52,739 nucleotides of DNA from Helicobacter aurati (GCF_003364265.1 NZ_NXLW01000014.1:1-52739), one strand, 5' to 3'; counted from the stretch's first letter, positions 27,251 through 37,164 are shown. The notes: generated from the letters alone by a model not told the origin. Made by a program: numbers and translations.

Positions 27251-28387
27251 ATGCCTAATGTCAGCACTCAAGATTCTCTTATAAGACAAACACATACCAA
27301 AGTTTTTACAAGTCCACTCTATCTTACCTCAGGTAGAATCTTAGAGCCATATCAGATTATTTATGAGACTTACGGCAAGCTCAACAATGATAAAAGCAAT
27401 GCTATTCTAGTAACACATGCACTTACAGGTAGCCATCATTGCGCGGGCAAGTATCAAAATGAAGCAAAAGCTGGTTGGTGGGACAATATGGTAGGAAATA
27501 AGAAATTTATTGACACGGAGAAGTATTTTGTTATTTGTGCAAATGTTATTGGTTCGTGTTATGGTTCAACTTCGCCTATAAGCCCGATTTATGGCTCATT
27601 TGGCAATAATGATTTTTATCGGCTTAAATTTCCTGTTATTACGATTCAAGATATGGTTAAAGCTATCAAGATTTTGTTAAATTCAATGGGGATACTTCGA
27701 TTGCATGCAGTTATTGGTGGTTCTATGGGTGGCATGCAGGCTTTAAGCTTTGCGATTCTTTATCCAAAAAGCGCGGCTATGTTTATTCCTATTGCCGCTA
27801 GTTATATTAGTAATCCTCAAATTATTATGATTAATAAAATTATGAGAGAAATTATTATGTTGGATTCTGATTTTCAACAAGGGAATTATGCAATTACCAC
27901 TTCCCCTCTCCCTCGATTTAAGGGATTACAAATAGCGCGTATGTTAGGCTTTAGTCAGTATCTTTCGCTCTCTACTTTACAGAAGAAATTTTCAAGACAT
28001 TATGTTGCTACCGATGGCTATTTCGAGCTTTTTGGGAGATTTGAGGTAGAACGTTATTTGGATTATAATGGCGCGAACTTTAGCGTATATTTTGATCCTT
28101 TGTGCTATTTATATCTGATTCGCGCTCTAAGCATGTATGATGCTTCATTGGGGTTTGCAAGCCTAGATCATGCTTTAAATGAAATTAAATCACCTTTGCA
28201 TTTGGTCGCGTTTAGTGGAGATAATATGTTCCCCGTATCAGAAATGCAGCACATCAAGCAGCGCATGGATTCTTTGGGGTTAATTTGTAGTTTAGAGATT
28301 ATACAAAGCGATTATGGACATGATAGCTTTTTGGTTGAAGTTACAAAATATGGAGATTATATCAAACAATTATTAGAGTATTCTTAA
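27251..28387 (+). CDS. metX: Homoserine O-acetyltransferase
   Basis: An alpha/beta-hydrolase-fold acyltransferase that activates homoserine for methionine synthesis in the cytoplasm. The 378-aa protein has HALTGSHHCAG (oxyanion region), the nucleophile elbow GGSMGGMQAL with Ser158, and a C-terminal YGHDSFLVE with the catalytic His. The FSGDNMFPVSE segment near residue 320 supplies the Asp. AGGAG upstream fixes the start. The family can use acetyl- or succinyl-CoA, and the donor cannot be settled by eye. Confidence 0.93.
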   Translation: MPNVSTQDSLIRQTHTKVFTSPLYLTSGRILEPYQIIYETYGKLNNDKSNAILVTHALTGSHHCAGKYQNEAKAGWWDNMVGNKKFIDTEKYFVICANVIGSCYGSTSPISPIYGSFGNNDFYRLKFPVITIQDMVKAIKILLNSMGILRLHAVIGGSMGGMQALSFAILYPKSAAMFIPIAASYISNPQIIMINKIMREIIMLDSDFQQGNYAITTSPLPRFKGLQIARMLGFSQYLSLSTLQKKFSRHYVATDGYFELFGRFEVERYLDYNGANFSVYFDPLCYLYLIRALSMYDASLGFASLDHALNEIKSPLHLVAFSGDNMFPVSEMQHIKQRMDSLGLICSLEIIQSDYGHDSFLVEVTKYGDYIKQLLEYS

Positions 28388-28625
28388 TATCACTTAATAT
28401 CAGGAGATAATAAATTGATTGACAAGGTTATGAATTGAGATATGATTATCAGATTTTGAGAAGAGTTTCTAAGGTTAGAATGATCAGAATCCCCTATGCG
28501 TTAAGAACAATGGCTTCTCGCAGGACTAAGATGAATGTTTGGTTGTTCTTAAATAGATGGAGATTCTGTTGCGCTTTTTCATTTAGTCAAACAACCATCT
28601 TACTACTTTTGTTATATTTTTGTAG
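28388..28625. other. Intergenic region metX-htrA, nothing firm
   Basis: A 238-base AT-rich gap between convergent genes. A 64-codon open frame at 28435-28629 has no ribosome site and an unlikely composition. TTTGGTTGTT near 28540 and AACAACCATC near 28600 could pair as an imperfect stem, but without a clear terminator T-run. Confidence 0.4.
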
Positions 28626-30119
28626 CTAGTTAGCAATAATTGTTTTCACTTCACCATTTGTCATATTATAAATTAACACACGTTTTGCTTTGTTTTTATA
28701 ATTCTGCATAGCCCTTTGAAAGTCTATGGTGGTTTTAATTGGCATATTTTCGATTTGCGCAATAATATCGCCCTTTTCAAAGCCTAAGCTTTGCGCTTTA
28801 GAGTTTATTGCAACATCACTTACCAAGACACCACTAATATCATTTGGCACGCGCCATGCTCGCCTCAATTGGTCAGTTAGATTCTCTACTCGCAGACCAT
28901 CGAATGCTGAACCTTTTTCTTGAATAGGAGTATCTTGCGTAACTTGTGTTGATTCTTGCGGTTGTTCCGCTAATTTCATTGTGATTTGTTTTGTTTCAAG
29001 TGTAGATTGATTGCCTTTTGCCGTGTTTCTTAATACAGTGAGAACCACTTGTTTATTAGGGGGCATTGAACCGATGAGATTACGTAATTCGGCTGCATTT
29101 TTAACAGGTTTGCCATCGACTGCAGTGATTAAATCCCATACTGCAAGTCCGGCTCTTTGTGCAGGAGAATTTGCTTGCATGCCAACAACTAGTGCACCGT
29201 TAGAATCTCCATAAACACTAGAGATTTCCGAATCTACATCTTTAATGCTCACGCCAATGAATCCGCGTCTTACTTTCCCAGAGCGAATAAGCTCACTTGC
29301 TACATTTTTGACCATTTCAGAAGGAATAGCGAAACCTATGCCGTGATTTCCACCTGTTCGTGAAATAATGGCTGTATTCATACCAATGAGTGCCCCGCGT
29401 GAATCAATGAGTGCTCCGCCAGAATTGCCCGGATTGATACTTGCATCAGTTTGGATAAAGTTTTCATAGGCACTAATGCCAAATCCGTGCTTATTGAGCG
29501 CAGAAATAATGCCTTGCGTTACAGTTTCCCCCACACCAAACGGATTCCCAATCGCGAAAACAATGTCTCCTACGGCATATTTCGCACTATCCGCAAAGGG
29601 AAGAACGGGCAGATTGGTTTTTTCTATTTTAATCACAGCAATATCACTTTGTGAATCTTCCCCGATAAGTTTTGCCGTGTATTTTTTACTATCACCTGGT
29701 ATTGTTACGGTGATTTTATCCGCTCCCTTTACAACATGGCTGTTTGTAACAATATACCCGTTATTTGTAAGGATAACCCCCGATCCGATGCCCCCTTGTA
29801 GTCTGTCTTGCGGTATCATATCTCCGAAAAATTGCTGAAAAAACGGATCATTAAATGGAGACGGTCCGCTGCCTACCTTTTTTTCCGTTGTAATGTTTAC
29901 GACGGCTTTGGTTGCATTTTTAATGGAGTCATTATAAGAATATATCGCATTAGGATTCCCCACAGGAGAAGTGCGTGTAAATGCCGGAGCTTCACTGATT
30001 CCAAACGCAAAAGATAATGAGAAACCAAGTAAAGCGCAAGCGAGAATCTTACTTGTGTTGCGTGAGTTGCAAGGCTGTTTCAAAAGATGTTTGAATACAG
30101 AAAAAGAGTCTTTGTGCAT
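28626..30119 (-). CDS. htrA: Periplasmic serine protease HtrA/DegP
   Basis: A trypsin-like protease and chaperone of the periplasm, known in Helicobacter and Campylobacter also as a secreted virulence factor that cuts E-cadherin. The 497-aa protein has an N-terminal signal sequence (ILACALLGFSLSFAFG). The catalytic triad is visible as His in TNSHVVKGAD, Asp in QSDIAVIKI and Ser in NPGNSGGALID. Two PDZ domains follow (GFIGVSIKDV onward and LRRAWRVPNDISGVLV onward). GAGGAG before the ATG supports the start. It is divergent from xseA. Confidence 0.96.
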   Translation of the reverse strand: MHKDSFSVFKHLLKQPCNSRNTSKILACALLGFSLSFAFGISEAPAFTRTSPVGNPNAIYSYNDSIKNATKAVVNITTEKKVGSGPSPFNDPFFQQFFGDMIPQDRLQGGIGSGVILTNNGYIVTNSHVVKGADKITVTIPGDSKKYTAKLIGEDSQSDIAVIKIEKTNLPVLPFADSAKYAVGDIVFAIGNPFGVGETVTQGIISALNKHGFGISAYENFIQTDASINPGNSGGALIDSRGALIGMNTAIISRTGGNHGIGFAIPSEMVKNVASELIRSGKVRRGFIGVSIKDVDSEISSVYGDSNGALVVGMQANSPAQRAGLAVWDLITAVDGKPVKNAAELRNLIGSMPPNKQVVLTVLRNTAKGNQSTLETKQITMKLAEQPQESTQVTQDTPIQEKGSAFDGLRVENLTDQLRRAWRVPNDISGVLVSDVAINSKAQSLGFEKGDIIAQIENMPIKTTIDFQRAMQNYKNKAKRVLIYNMTNGEVKTIIAN

Positions 30120-30262
30120 ATAATCTCCTCAATAAAAAGTAAAACATAATTAGGAGTCTAATATGTTAAGATAAAAATTTTTTAAACAGATTCTGAAATC
30201 CTTATAAAATCATCAGGATTATTTCCTCTTCTTGTATTGTAAGCTTTTATTAGAGAATTGAG

Positions 30263-30268
30263 TATAAT
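30263..30268 (+). promoter_or_regulatory. TATAAT -10 box before xseA
   Basis: TATAAT in GAGTATAATTTTTTG. It lies only three bases before the TTG that opens the frame at 30272, so translation must begin later; this decides the xseA start at 30296. Confidence 0.6.
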
Positions 30269-30295
30269 TTTTTGATTATTTTTAAGGATTGGGGA

Positions 30296-31807
30296 TTGGA
30301 TTCTTCTATTACACAGAATTTTTCTTATAGTGACTTTTTGGATTCCACGCAGAAAAGCAATCGCATAAACGGGCAATATATTTTTAAAGTAAGCGATTTA
30401 ACTACACAAATCAAAGCCCTTTTAGAAAGTGATTTTCGTTTAGTTGCTGTAACGGGAGAAATTAGCGGTTTAGTTCGTCATAGTAGCGGACATATTTATT
30501 TTAGTCTTAAAGATTCTCTAGCAGTTATTTCTTGTACATTTTTTCGCAGCAATGTCAAGAATCATACCATTGCTTTAAAAAATGGAGATAAGGTTATCGC
30601 GAAAGGCAACATTAGCGTTTATCCTCCTAGAGGTACATATAGTCTCAATGTCCAGACAATACATTATGATGGAGAGGGGAGTCTGAAAGCGCAGTATGAC
30701 GCGTTAAAACAAGATTTACAAAAGCGGAATTATTTTTGTAAAAATAAGCCTTTACCAAGATTCCCTAAACAAATTGTTTTGCTTACTAGCCGTAGTTCAG
30801 CAGCATTGCAAGATATGATTAAAGTCGCAAAAACACGTTTCAATGCTCTTGAATTTTTCCTTATTGACACTCCAACACAAGGTACAGAAGCCAAATTTGT
30901 AATTGCTAAAAATATTCGATATGCAGATAGCTTAGGTGCTGATATTTTAGTTTTGGCTCGCGGTGGCGGCAGTATCGAAGATTTATGGAATTTTAATGAA
31001 ATAGAAGTTTTGGAAGCGATTTTTGCCTGTAAAACGCTTGTTGTATCGGCTATTGGGCATGAGGTCGATTATTTACTGAGTGATTATGTTGCCGATTGCC
31101 GTGCTCCTACTCCCAGTGCCGCTATGGAAATGATTTTGCAGGACAAAAACGCCTTATTAACACAGATGATAGATTTAGAGAATCATTTAAGACATACCTT
31201 GCAGAATTTTATAGAATCTCGATCACAAAGGCTACATGCTCTTAGTGAACGTCTTGAGCTCTGTCATCCTTTGAGGCTTTTTATACAGCATAAACAAATG
31301 CTTGATATGCAAAAGCAGGCTTTGCGAGATAGTGTGCGATTCTTTTTTCATACTCATAAACAAAATCTCGCCTATTATCATAAGCAATTAATGGTTGTTC
31401 TACCCACACATCGAATCTCTAGTGTGCGTGAAGGACTCAAATTTCATCAAAAGAGAATAGCATCTCAAATGCTCATTATAATACGGCAAAAAAAGCAAGT
31501 TGTAGAGTTTGTACAACAAAGATTCATAGAATCCTCTTTGTATTTTCTCAATAAGAAAAGAATACAGCTTCCACCGTCTCTATTTGGACAGTGCACTGAA
31601 CTTCTACTAAGATTAATGGGGCAAAAAAAAGAAAGACTGCAGCATTTAGAATCTTTAGTAGAGAGTATGAATCCCACTAAGAATCTGCAATTAGGATTTG
31701 CCCAGATTCTAAAAGATAACAAACCGATACAATTATCTAAATTAGTGGCAGATGATATCATAGAGATTGTAGATTCTCATAGAACGTTAAAGGCTAAAAT
31801 TCTTTGA
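30296..31807 (+). CDS. xseA: Exodeoxyribonuclease VII large subunit
   Basis: Catalytic subunit of ExoVII, which degrades single-stranded DNA to short oligonucleotides; it needs XseB, not seen here. The 503-aa protein starts with an OB-fold (VTGEISGLVRHSSGHIYFSLKD) and has the catalytic-domain motifs RGGGSIEDLWNFNE, GHEVDYLLSDYVADCRAPTPSAA and a long helical C-terminal half. I place the start at the TTG at 30296, with AAGGA 7 bases upstream, because the upstream TTG sits on the promoter's -10 box. A TTG start is unusual but well supported. An A8 run lies at 31623-31630. Confidence 0.93.
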   Translation: MDSSITQNFSYSDFLDSTQKSNRINGQYIFKVSDLTTQIKALLESDFRLVAVTGEISGLVRHSSGHIYFSLKDSLAVISCTFFRSNVKNHTIALKNGDKVIAKGNISVYPPRGTYSLNVQTIHYDGEGSLKAQYDALKQDLQKRNYFCKNKPLPRFPKQIVLLTSRSSAALQDMIKVAKTRFNALEFFLIDTPTQGTEAKFVIAKNIRYADSLGADILVLARGGGSIEDLWNFNEIEVLEAIFACKTLVVSAIGHEVDYLLSDYVADCRAPTPSAAMEMILQDKNALLTQMIDLENHLRHTLQNFIESRSQRLHALSERLELCHPLRLFIQHKQMLDMQKQALRDSVRFFFHTHKQNLAYYHKQLMVVLPTHRISSVREGLKFHQKRIASQMLIIIRQKKQVVEFVQQRFIESSLYFLNKKRIQLPPSLFGQCTELLLRLMGQKKERLQHLESLVESMNPTKNLQLGFAQILKDNKPIQLSKLVADDIIEIVDSHRTLKAKIL

Positions 31808-31847
31808 TATTTTCTTTAATTTATGTAACTTTGTTTGCTGTTATAGG

Positions 31848-32558
31848 TTAAAAGCGATACATATAATAGAGGTTGATTCCAAAAGAATTAGCATAATGGT
31901 TTGATGTATTAACAACGAGTGGTGCAGGGATAGTTGTACTTGTTTGATTAGGTTGAGAGTAAAGTTCAGCAAATTCTCCGCTCCACATATAGTAGTTAAC
32001 AAGCATTCCTAAATAATGTTTAAGGTATCCGACTTCTGTCCCTATACGAGCGATAAGTGTGTTATGAGCTACACTAGAAGTGTCTTCTATGCTGCTATTC
32101 GCAGTTAATCGGAATCTAGTCTGCCAAATATAACCAAAGCCATAACCAAAACCACCTTTAAATGAGAGCTTAAGGTTTTGCGTGTGGAAGAGATAGTATC
32201 CGCCCATTAGGCTCATGTCAAAGTGATACCCATCACCTGTATTGTTATAGTAGGCTTGGAAGTATCTCGCGCTAGGGGCAACATACGAAATAATAAGCGG
32301 TATTTCATAAAAGAATTGTGATTCTAAAATATATTGTATAGAGGCAATTACTCCGTATTGATTGTCTATTCCGCTTGTTTGATAGTTTGCTGTAGTGTGC
32401 CCTAAATTGCTTTTGCGCCAATCAAATCCATAAACTAATCCCCAACCAATGTTGTATTGACTTGTGCGGTGGCCGGTTTGATTGATTTGTGCATGAAGAA
32501 ATCCAGACGAGAGTATGATGAAAAAAAGTTTTGCGATTTTATTTAAATAAGTATTCAT
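31848..32558 (-). CDS. Putative outer-membrane protein
   Basis: This 236-aa protein has a signal peptide (IAKLFFIILSSGFLHAQ, cleavage probably after HA) and many alternating aromatic strands: NIGWGLVYGFDWR, KLSFKGGFGYGFGYIWQTRFRL, and a C-terminal FGINLYYMYRF ending in Phe. That ending is the classic outer-membrane barrel signal. It resembles small Helicobacter outer-membrane proteins in style, but I cannot name a family. AGGAA lies just before the ATG. It converges on xseA. Confidence 0.72.
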   Translation of the reverse strand: MNTYLNKIAKLFFIILSSGFLHAQINQTGHRTSQYNIGWGLVYGFDWRKSNLGHTTANYQTSGIDNQYGVIASIQYILESQFFYEIPLIISYVAPSARYFQAYYNNTGDGYHFDMSLMGGYYLFHTQNLKLSFKGGFGYGFGYIWQTRFRLTANSSIEDTSSVAHNTLIARIGTEVGYLKHYLGMLVNYYMWSGEFAELYSQPNQTSTTIPAPLVVNTSNHYANSFGINLYYMYRF

Positions 32559-32773
32559 TGTGTTCCTTATGGCTTATAGAATGTTCATTCAAGAGTTGTT
32601 TATTCGAAAGAATATCTAATTGTAATATAAAGGTCATTAAGACAAGATTATAACACGATGTTCAATTCTTTTCGATTCTTATAAGTGTTATTGTGCGAAT
32701 TGCAAAAAATATTATGATTGAATCTCTACAAAATCTCGTATTAATGTGTATTTATTTCGTAACAAAATATTTG

Positions 32774-32779
32774 TATAAT
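32774..32779 (+). promoter_or_regulatory. TATAAT -10 box before nitroreductase gene
   Basis: TATAAT 36 bases before the ATG at 32816. It argues that the longer open frame from 32693 is not translated. Confidence 0.55.
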
Positions 32780-32815
32780 CACAAAATATCTCAAAATAAA
32801 TACAAAAGGAAAATA

Positions 32816-33433
32816 ATGAATTTAAGCTTTGAAGAAATACTTAAACAACGATTCGCTTGCAAGGCATTTACAAACCAAGAGATTACAAAGGATAATTTGG
32901 AGTTTATACTCGAAGCAGGAAGGCTTGCTCCCAGTACGTGCGGATTTGAGCCATGGAATTTTGTTGTTGTGAGTAAAAAGGACAATGCAAACTTAAGTAC
33001 AATATGTTTTGGACAGGAGAATGTTGCCACTGCAAGCTATAATATTATACTTTTAGCAAGGACAGATTTGCAAGCTAAGGATGAGTACATTAAGAAACAG
33101 GTTGCGCGAATTTGTTCTCCAAGTGATGAAAAACGATTCAATAACATTCTGCAAGCCTATACTTATGAAACCAACACTTTAAACGAAGAACAACTCTATG
33201 CGTACGCTAAGTCCGATTGTTACCTTGCTTTAATGCAGATGGCATTAGCCGCTATGAGTAGGGGAATTGATTCGTGTATGATAGGAGGGTTTGAAAAAGA
33301 CAAGGTTGATATGTTTTTGGAGCTTAAATATCCATTTCAAACGGCCGTGATTCTAAGCTTAGGATACAGACGGGAAGAACCAAAATATAGTAAAAAGAGA
33401 CTAAGTCTTGCTGAAGTTGTACGTTATTATTGA
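32816..33433 (+). CDS. Nitroreductase family FMN oxidoreductase
   Basis: This 205-aa protein has nitroreductase-fold landmarks. An N-terminal RFACKAFTNQEI supplies the FMN-binding basic residue, LEAGRLAPSTCGFEPWNFVVV follows, and a C-terminal ILSLGYRREEPKYSKKRL gives the phosphate-binding end. Such enzymes use NAD(P)H to reduce nitro compounds, quinones or flavins; the physiological substrate is unknown. AAAGGA and the TATAAT box at 32774 fix the ATG. A MerR-type gene follows on the same strand and may regulate it. Confidence 0.88.
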   Translation: MNLSFEEILKQRFACKAFTNQEITKDNLEFILEAGRLAPSTCGFEPWNFVVVSKKDNANLSTICFGQENVATASYNIILLARTDLQAKDEYIKKQVARICSPSDEKRFNNILQAYTYETNTLNEEQLYAYAKSDCYLALMQMALAAMSRGIDSCMIGGFEKDKVDMFLELKYPFQTAVILSLGYRREEPKYSKKRLSLAEVVRYY

Positions 33434-33670
33434 TTTAGAAATACAATTTAGAGGATTTGTATTGTTATAGTATTTTCAATGCAATTAAGAATTACTTAGC
33501 TACAATATTACTCTTGTGATTGCTACAATATCGAGATATATTATTAATTGTCATGTAGTGTATTGATATGTAGATTTATTCGTTTTATTGGTTTGCGAAT
33601 GATTGATTATAGAATCTTACAAGCCTATACTTGCAACGTTATAATATCAGACTGCTTTTATGGAGAGATT

Positions 33671-34105
33671 ATGGCTTATACTATTATAGAGGTAGAGAGA
33701 AAGACAGGAGTAGCTTCTCGGAAGATTCGGTTTTGGTTGGATAAGGGATTGTTTCCTTTTGTGGAAAGAGATATAAATGGGGTACGATACTTTAGTGAGA
33801 GTGATATTGAATGGGTGATATGGGTTAATTGCTACCGAAATATTGGAATGAGTATCAAGAAACTTAGACAGTATATTTATCTTTGTTCATTGGGAAGCAA
33901 AACGTTATCAGAAAGGCTAGCAATTATCAATGAACAAAAACAAAAGACATTGCAAGATTTAGAGAATCTTCAAGAGATTCTGAAAAAACTCAATTATAAG
34001 ATTGAATACTACAACACGTTAATTGCAGAAAATAAAGGTGAAATAAGCCCGATGAGTAAGGATTACAAAGCAATGAAGAATCTTAAGGCACAATGCAAGA
34101 AATAA
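33671..34105 (+). CDS. MerR family transcriptional regulator
   Basis: This 144-aa regulator has an N-terminal winged helix-turn-helix (IIEVERKTGVASRKIRFWLDKGLFPFVERDINGVRYFSESDIEWV). A helical middle (GMSIKKLRQYIYLCSLG) and a C-terminal coiled coil of about 50 residues follow. No cysteine pattern of metal-sensing MerR proteins is visible, so the signal is probably organic or redox. ATG 33671 has GGAGAG upstream; the longer frame from 33548 starts in AT-rich intergenic sequence. Neighbouring oxidoreductase and hydrolase genes are candidate targets. Confidence 0.88.
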   Translation: MAYTIIEVERKTGVASRKIRFWLDKGLFPFVERDINGVRYFSESDIEWVIWVNCYRNIGMSIKKLRQYIYLCSLGSKTLSERLAIINEQKQKTLQDLENLQEILKKLNYKIEYYNTLIAENKGEISPMSKDYKAMKNLKAQCKK

Positions 34106-34423
34106 CGTCAGAGAATCTGCTCTCCTTAACAAGCACTTGCATAATATAGGCTATAAGATTCTATTGTTTGAATGCGACGTGAATTTGTTAGTAGCAAATC
34201 TGCAAACCGCCTTTCTAAAGATGTAACTTTCAATCATTTGAATAATTTTATCAATCGCTTTTAGACAAAATGACGTTTATAATCATCATAGCTAAGTAAA
34301 AAGGATAAATCACCTCTACTTCTAGCTTGTTAAATCCTTAAAGGTATTCAAAAGTTCTTTTTATAATTTATTCTTTATTTTATAGAAAAGTCTTATGGTT
34401 TTATATTTCATTATTCAAATTGA
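34106..34423. other. Intergenic region, nothing recognised
   Basis: A 318-base AT-rich gap between convergent genes. No gene, main-repeat copy or clear terminator hairpin was seen. Confidence 0.5.
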
Positions 34424-35554
34424 TTAGAGATTTTGCGTAAAGAACATAGCAATTTTTTCAAACGGAATAATGTCAGTTTTATCATACAAATCTGTATGTG
34501 AAGCATTTTTGATAATATGAAGTTCTTTATTTTTACCTTGTAATTTCTTAAAGGTGTCTTCACTGAAATATCTTGAATGCGCTTTTTCCCCGTGTATCAA
34601 CAACACAGCAGAATCAATTTCATCTGCATAAGTTAAAATAGGCAGATTCAAAAAGGGTAAATTGGAGGTAATGTTCCAGCCACTATTGGAATTAAGCGAA
34701 CGTTTATGATACCCTCGTTGTGTTTTATAATAATCATAATAATCTTTGAGGAATTGCGGCGCATCTTGGGGCAAAGTATTTGGTACACCTCCAGCAAGAG
34801 CGTAGCTATTGTTTTGATAATCTTTTATTCGTTGTGTGCTCAAATCTCTTCGTTTTTTTAGTCTTGCCTCTTTAGAATCTTCCTTGTCAAAATAACCATT
34901 GGCATTCACACGGGACATATCATACATGGTTGAGGCAAGAGTGGCTTTTATGCGCGGGTCATTAGCCGCTGCGCTAATTGCGAATCCACCAAAACCACAA
35001 ATACCAACTACCCCAATTCTTTGATTGTCAACATTCTTTTGAATCGAGAGGAAATCTATAGCCGCGCTAAAATCCTCTACATTAATATCAGGTGAGGTAA
35101 CAAATCGAGGCATACCCCCACTTTCTCCTGTATAGGAGGGATCAAAAGCTAAAGTAATGAATCCCATTTGCGCTAAAGTCTGCGCGTATAAGCCGCTTGA
35201 TTGTTCTTTAACTGCGCCAAAAGGACCAGAGATAGCAAGCGCGGGAAATTTGGCATTCTTGTTCGATGTAGTTTTTGGTGTGTATATGTCGGCAGCAAGG
35301 GTGATTCCATAACGATTATGAAAAGTGATTTTCTGATGATTGACTTTCGTGCTTCGCGCAAAAGTTTTATCCCATTCTTTGCTAAGAGTAAGCTTTGTTT
35401 CTTTAAAGCCCGTGTTTATTGTGTTTTTTGCAGAGTGAATTTCAGAGGCAGAGGCACGATTGCTAACAGCCCCAAATGCTAGAGTTGCAAGGCTAAGAGT
35501 GCCAAACCTTAAGAAATCTCTGCGATATGTGGTAAAGTGTTGTGTTGATAGCAT
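34424..35554 (-). CDS. Tat-exported alpha/beta hydrolase
   Basis: This 376-aa protein has a twin-arginine signal (YRRDFLRFGTLSLATLAFG, possible cleavage after ASA), so it is probably periplasmic and exported folded. The hydrolase core begins near ITFHNRYGITLAADIYTP. The nucleophile elbow reads GICGFGGFA, with Cys where most hydrolases have Ser, as in dienelactone hydrolases. A late SAVLLIHGEKAHSRYFSED supplies the acid strand and NASHTDLYD the His. The substrate is unknown. It sits between the MerR gene and a Tat-signal aldo-keto reductase. Confidence 0.82.
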   Translation of the reverse strand: MLSTQHFTTYRRDFLRFGTLSLATLAFGAVSNRASASEIHSAKNTINTGFKETKLTLSKEWDKTFARSTKVNHQKITFHNRYGITLAADIYTPKTTSNKNAKFPALAISGPFGAVKEQSSGLYAQTLAQMGFITLAFDPSYTGESGGMPRFVTSPDINVEDFSAAIDFLSIQKNVDNQRIGVVGICGFGGFAISAAANDPRIKATLASTMYDMSRVNANGYFDKEDSKEARLKKRRDLSTQRIKDYQNNSYALAGGVPNTLPQDAPQFLKDYYDYYKTQRGYHKRSLNSNSGWNITSNLPFLNLPILTYADEIDSAVLLIHGEKAHSRYFSEDTFKKLQGKNKELHIIKNASHTDLYDKTDIIPFEKIAMFFTQNL

Positions 35555-35823
35555 AAGTTTCTCCTTAAATAAAATAATGCAAGTATAAAGCCTAACATCT
35601 AGTGTTTGTCAAGGGGTAATTTTGAGATTATTAAAGAAGATTTATTTTGTTGCTACGGTATTATGTTTTTATTACAGAAATATCGCATAAAGAATAATTG
35701 GGATTCTTTTATCTTCGCATTCATTGATGAAATGTTATTGTGGCATTGAGATTCTATTGTGTTTGCTGTTGTTATGTTGAATCATTTTTGTCGTATTCTT
35801 TTCCTTTGTTATGCTACCTCTTT

Positions 35824-35995
35824 GTTTGTCATGTTGAACGCATGTGAAACATCCCTTAGAATCCATGCAATGAGATTCTTCGCAATGTTTAGAATGACAA
35901 GGCGAGGATTCACAATGACGATCCCTCCTTTGTCATTCTGAGTTTGCAAAGCAAGCGAAAAATCTCTATTGGAATCTTTAAGGAATTCTTCACCC
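35824..35995. repeat. Interspersed repeat copies in the hydrolase/reductase gap
   Basis: Two copies of the main repeat (TTGTCATGTTGAACGCATG to AGAATGACAA, and TTGTCATTCTGAGTTTGC onward) fill the middle of the 569-base gap 35555-36123. The rest shows only AT-rich leaders of the two divergent genes. Confidence 0.7.
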
Positions 35996-36126
35996 TAAAG
36001 GGTTCATAATCATAAAATAGCTTTGGATTCCAAACAACAATTTCAAGAACTTTCGTTATATTAAATGACAAAAAATATTAATAAAGCTTTTCAACCACAT
36101 ATTACAATTTTCAACAAGGAGCAATG

Positions 36127-37032
36127 ATGCAACAAATAAATAGAAGGGATTTTCTCAAACAATCCACAGTGCTTATATCTGCAATGAGCACGTTCGGAGT
36201 AGATACATTATTTGGCTATACGAAAGGAGATATGATGACACAGACCTTAAACAACAATATAAAAATGCCCATTATCGGGCTTGGTACATATACTCTTGCA
36301 GGCAGGGAATGCGAAAGAGCTATCCTTGACGCGCTACAAGTTGGGTATCGTTCATTTGACACCGCCCAGATGTATAGGAATGAAGTGTACGTTGGGAATG
36401 CCATTAAGGCAAGTGGCTTGAGGCGAGAAGACTTGTTTATCACAACCAAACTTTCAAGTAATATGGGCTATGAAACAACCAAAAAGAGCATTCGCTCTTC
36501 TTTAGATTCCCTACAATTAGATTATATTGATTTGCTTTTGTTGCATAGTCCGTATTCCCAAGCAAAAGATATGTATAGGGCTATGGAAGAATTTTATACT
36601 CAAGGTAGAATCAAAGCTTTAGGAATTTCAAACTTTGATACGCGGGTATATTTGGATTTTGTGAAATCTGTGCAAATAATCCCAGCAGTCAATCAGGTCC
36701 AAGCGCATGTCTTTTTTCAACGAGAGGTATTACAACAAACCATGCAGCCCTATCGCACAATTGTGCAGGCATGGAGTCCTTTTGCTAATGGCAAAAAAGG
36801 CTTTTTTAGCAATCAAACTCTTGTTGCTATTGGCAGGAAATACAATAAAACCAGCGCGCAAGTAGGTCTTAGGTATCTGATTGAGCGCGGCATTAATGTG
36901 ATTCCAAAGAGCAGCAAAAAAGAACGTATGATTGAGAATCTTAGTATATTTGATTTCGCACTTTCTGCTGAAGATGTCGCACAAATTAAAAAGCTTGACA
37001 CAAACAAAAGTCTCTTTGGTTGGGATGTGTAA
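36127..37032 (+). CDS. Aldo-keto reductase with Tat-like signal
   Basis: This 301-aa NAD(P)H-dependent reductase has the aldo-keto tetrad: Asp and Tyr in FDTAQMYRNE, Lys in FITTKLSSN and His in LLLLHSPYS. It also has GLGTYTL, ALGISNFD and the C-terminal cofactor loop VIPKSSKKERM. The extra N-terminal 40 residues begin NRRDFLKQSTVLISAMSTFG, a twin-arginine type signal with no clear cleavage site, so the enzyme may be exported or held at the membrane. Of two tandem ATGs, 36127 has the better spacing (5 bases) from AAGGAG. Confidence 0.87.
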   Translation: MQQINRRDFLKQSTVLISAMSTFGVDTLFGYTKGDMMTQTLNNNIKMPIIGLGTYTLAGRECERAILDALQVGYRSFDTAQMYRNEVYVGNAIKASGLRREDLFITTKLSSNMGYETTKKSIRSSLDSLQLDYIDLLLLHSPYSQAKDMYRAMEEFYTQGRIKALGISNFDTRVYLDFVKSVQIIPAVNQVQAHVFFQREVLQQTMQPYRTIVQAWSPFANGKKGFFSNQTLVAIGRKYNKTSAQVGLRYLIERGINVIPKSSKKERMIENLSIFDFALSAEDVAQIKKLDTNKSLFGWDV

Positions 37033-37164
37033 TTCAAGATTCTTAGAGATTGAGCGCAGACACTCATCGTGTAAGTTTGTGATTTTGCTGTCTTAAACTT
37101 GAACTAGTAGAAATCAATTTTAAAGCATCTAAACGATAAGAGATTTTGTGATTGTGTATTTCTA

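Noticed and set aside
28435-28629. 64-codon open frame between metX and htrA
   Set aside because: No ribosome site, an unlikely residue mix, and it overlaps the htrA stop. It looks like chance.
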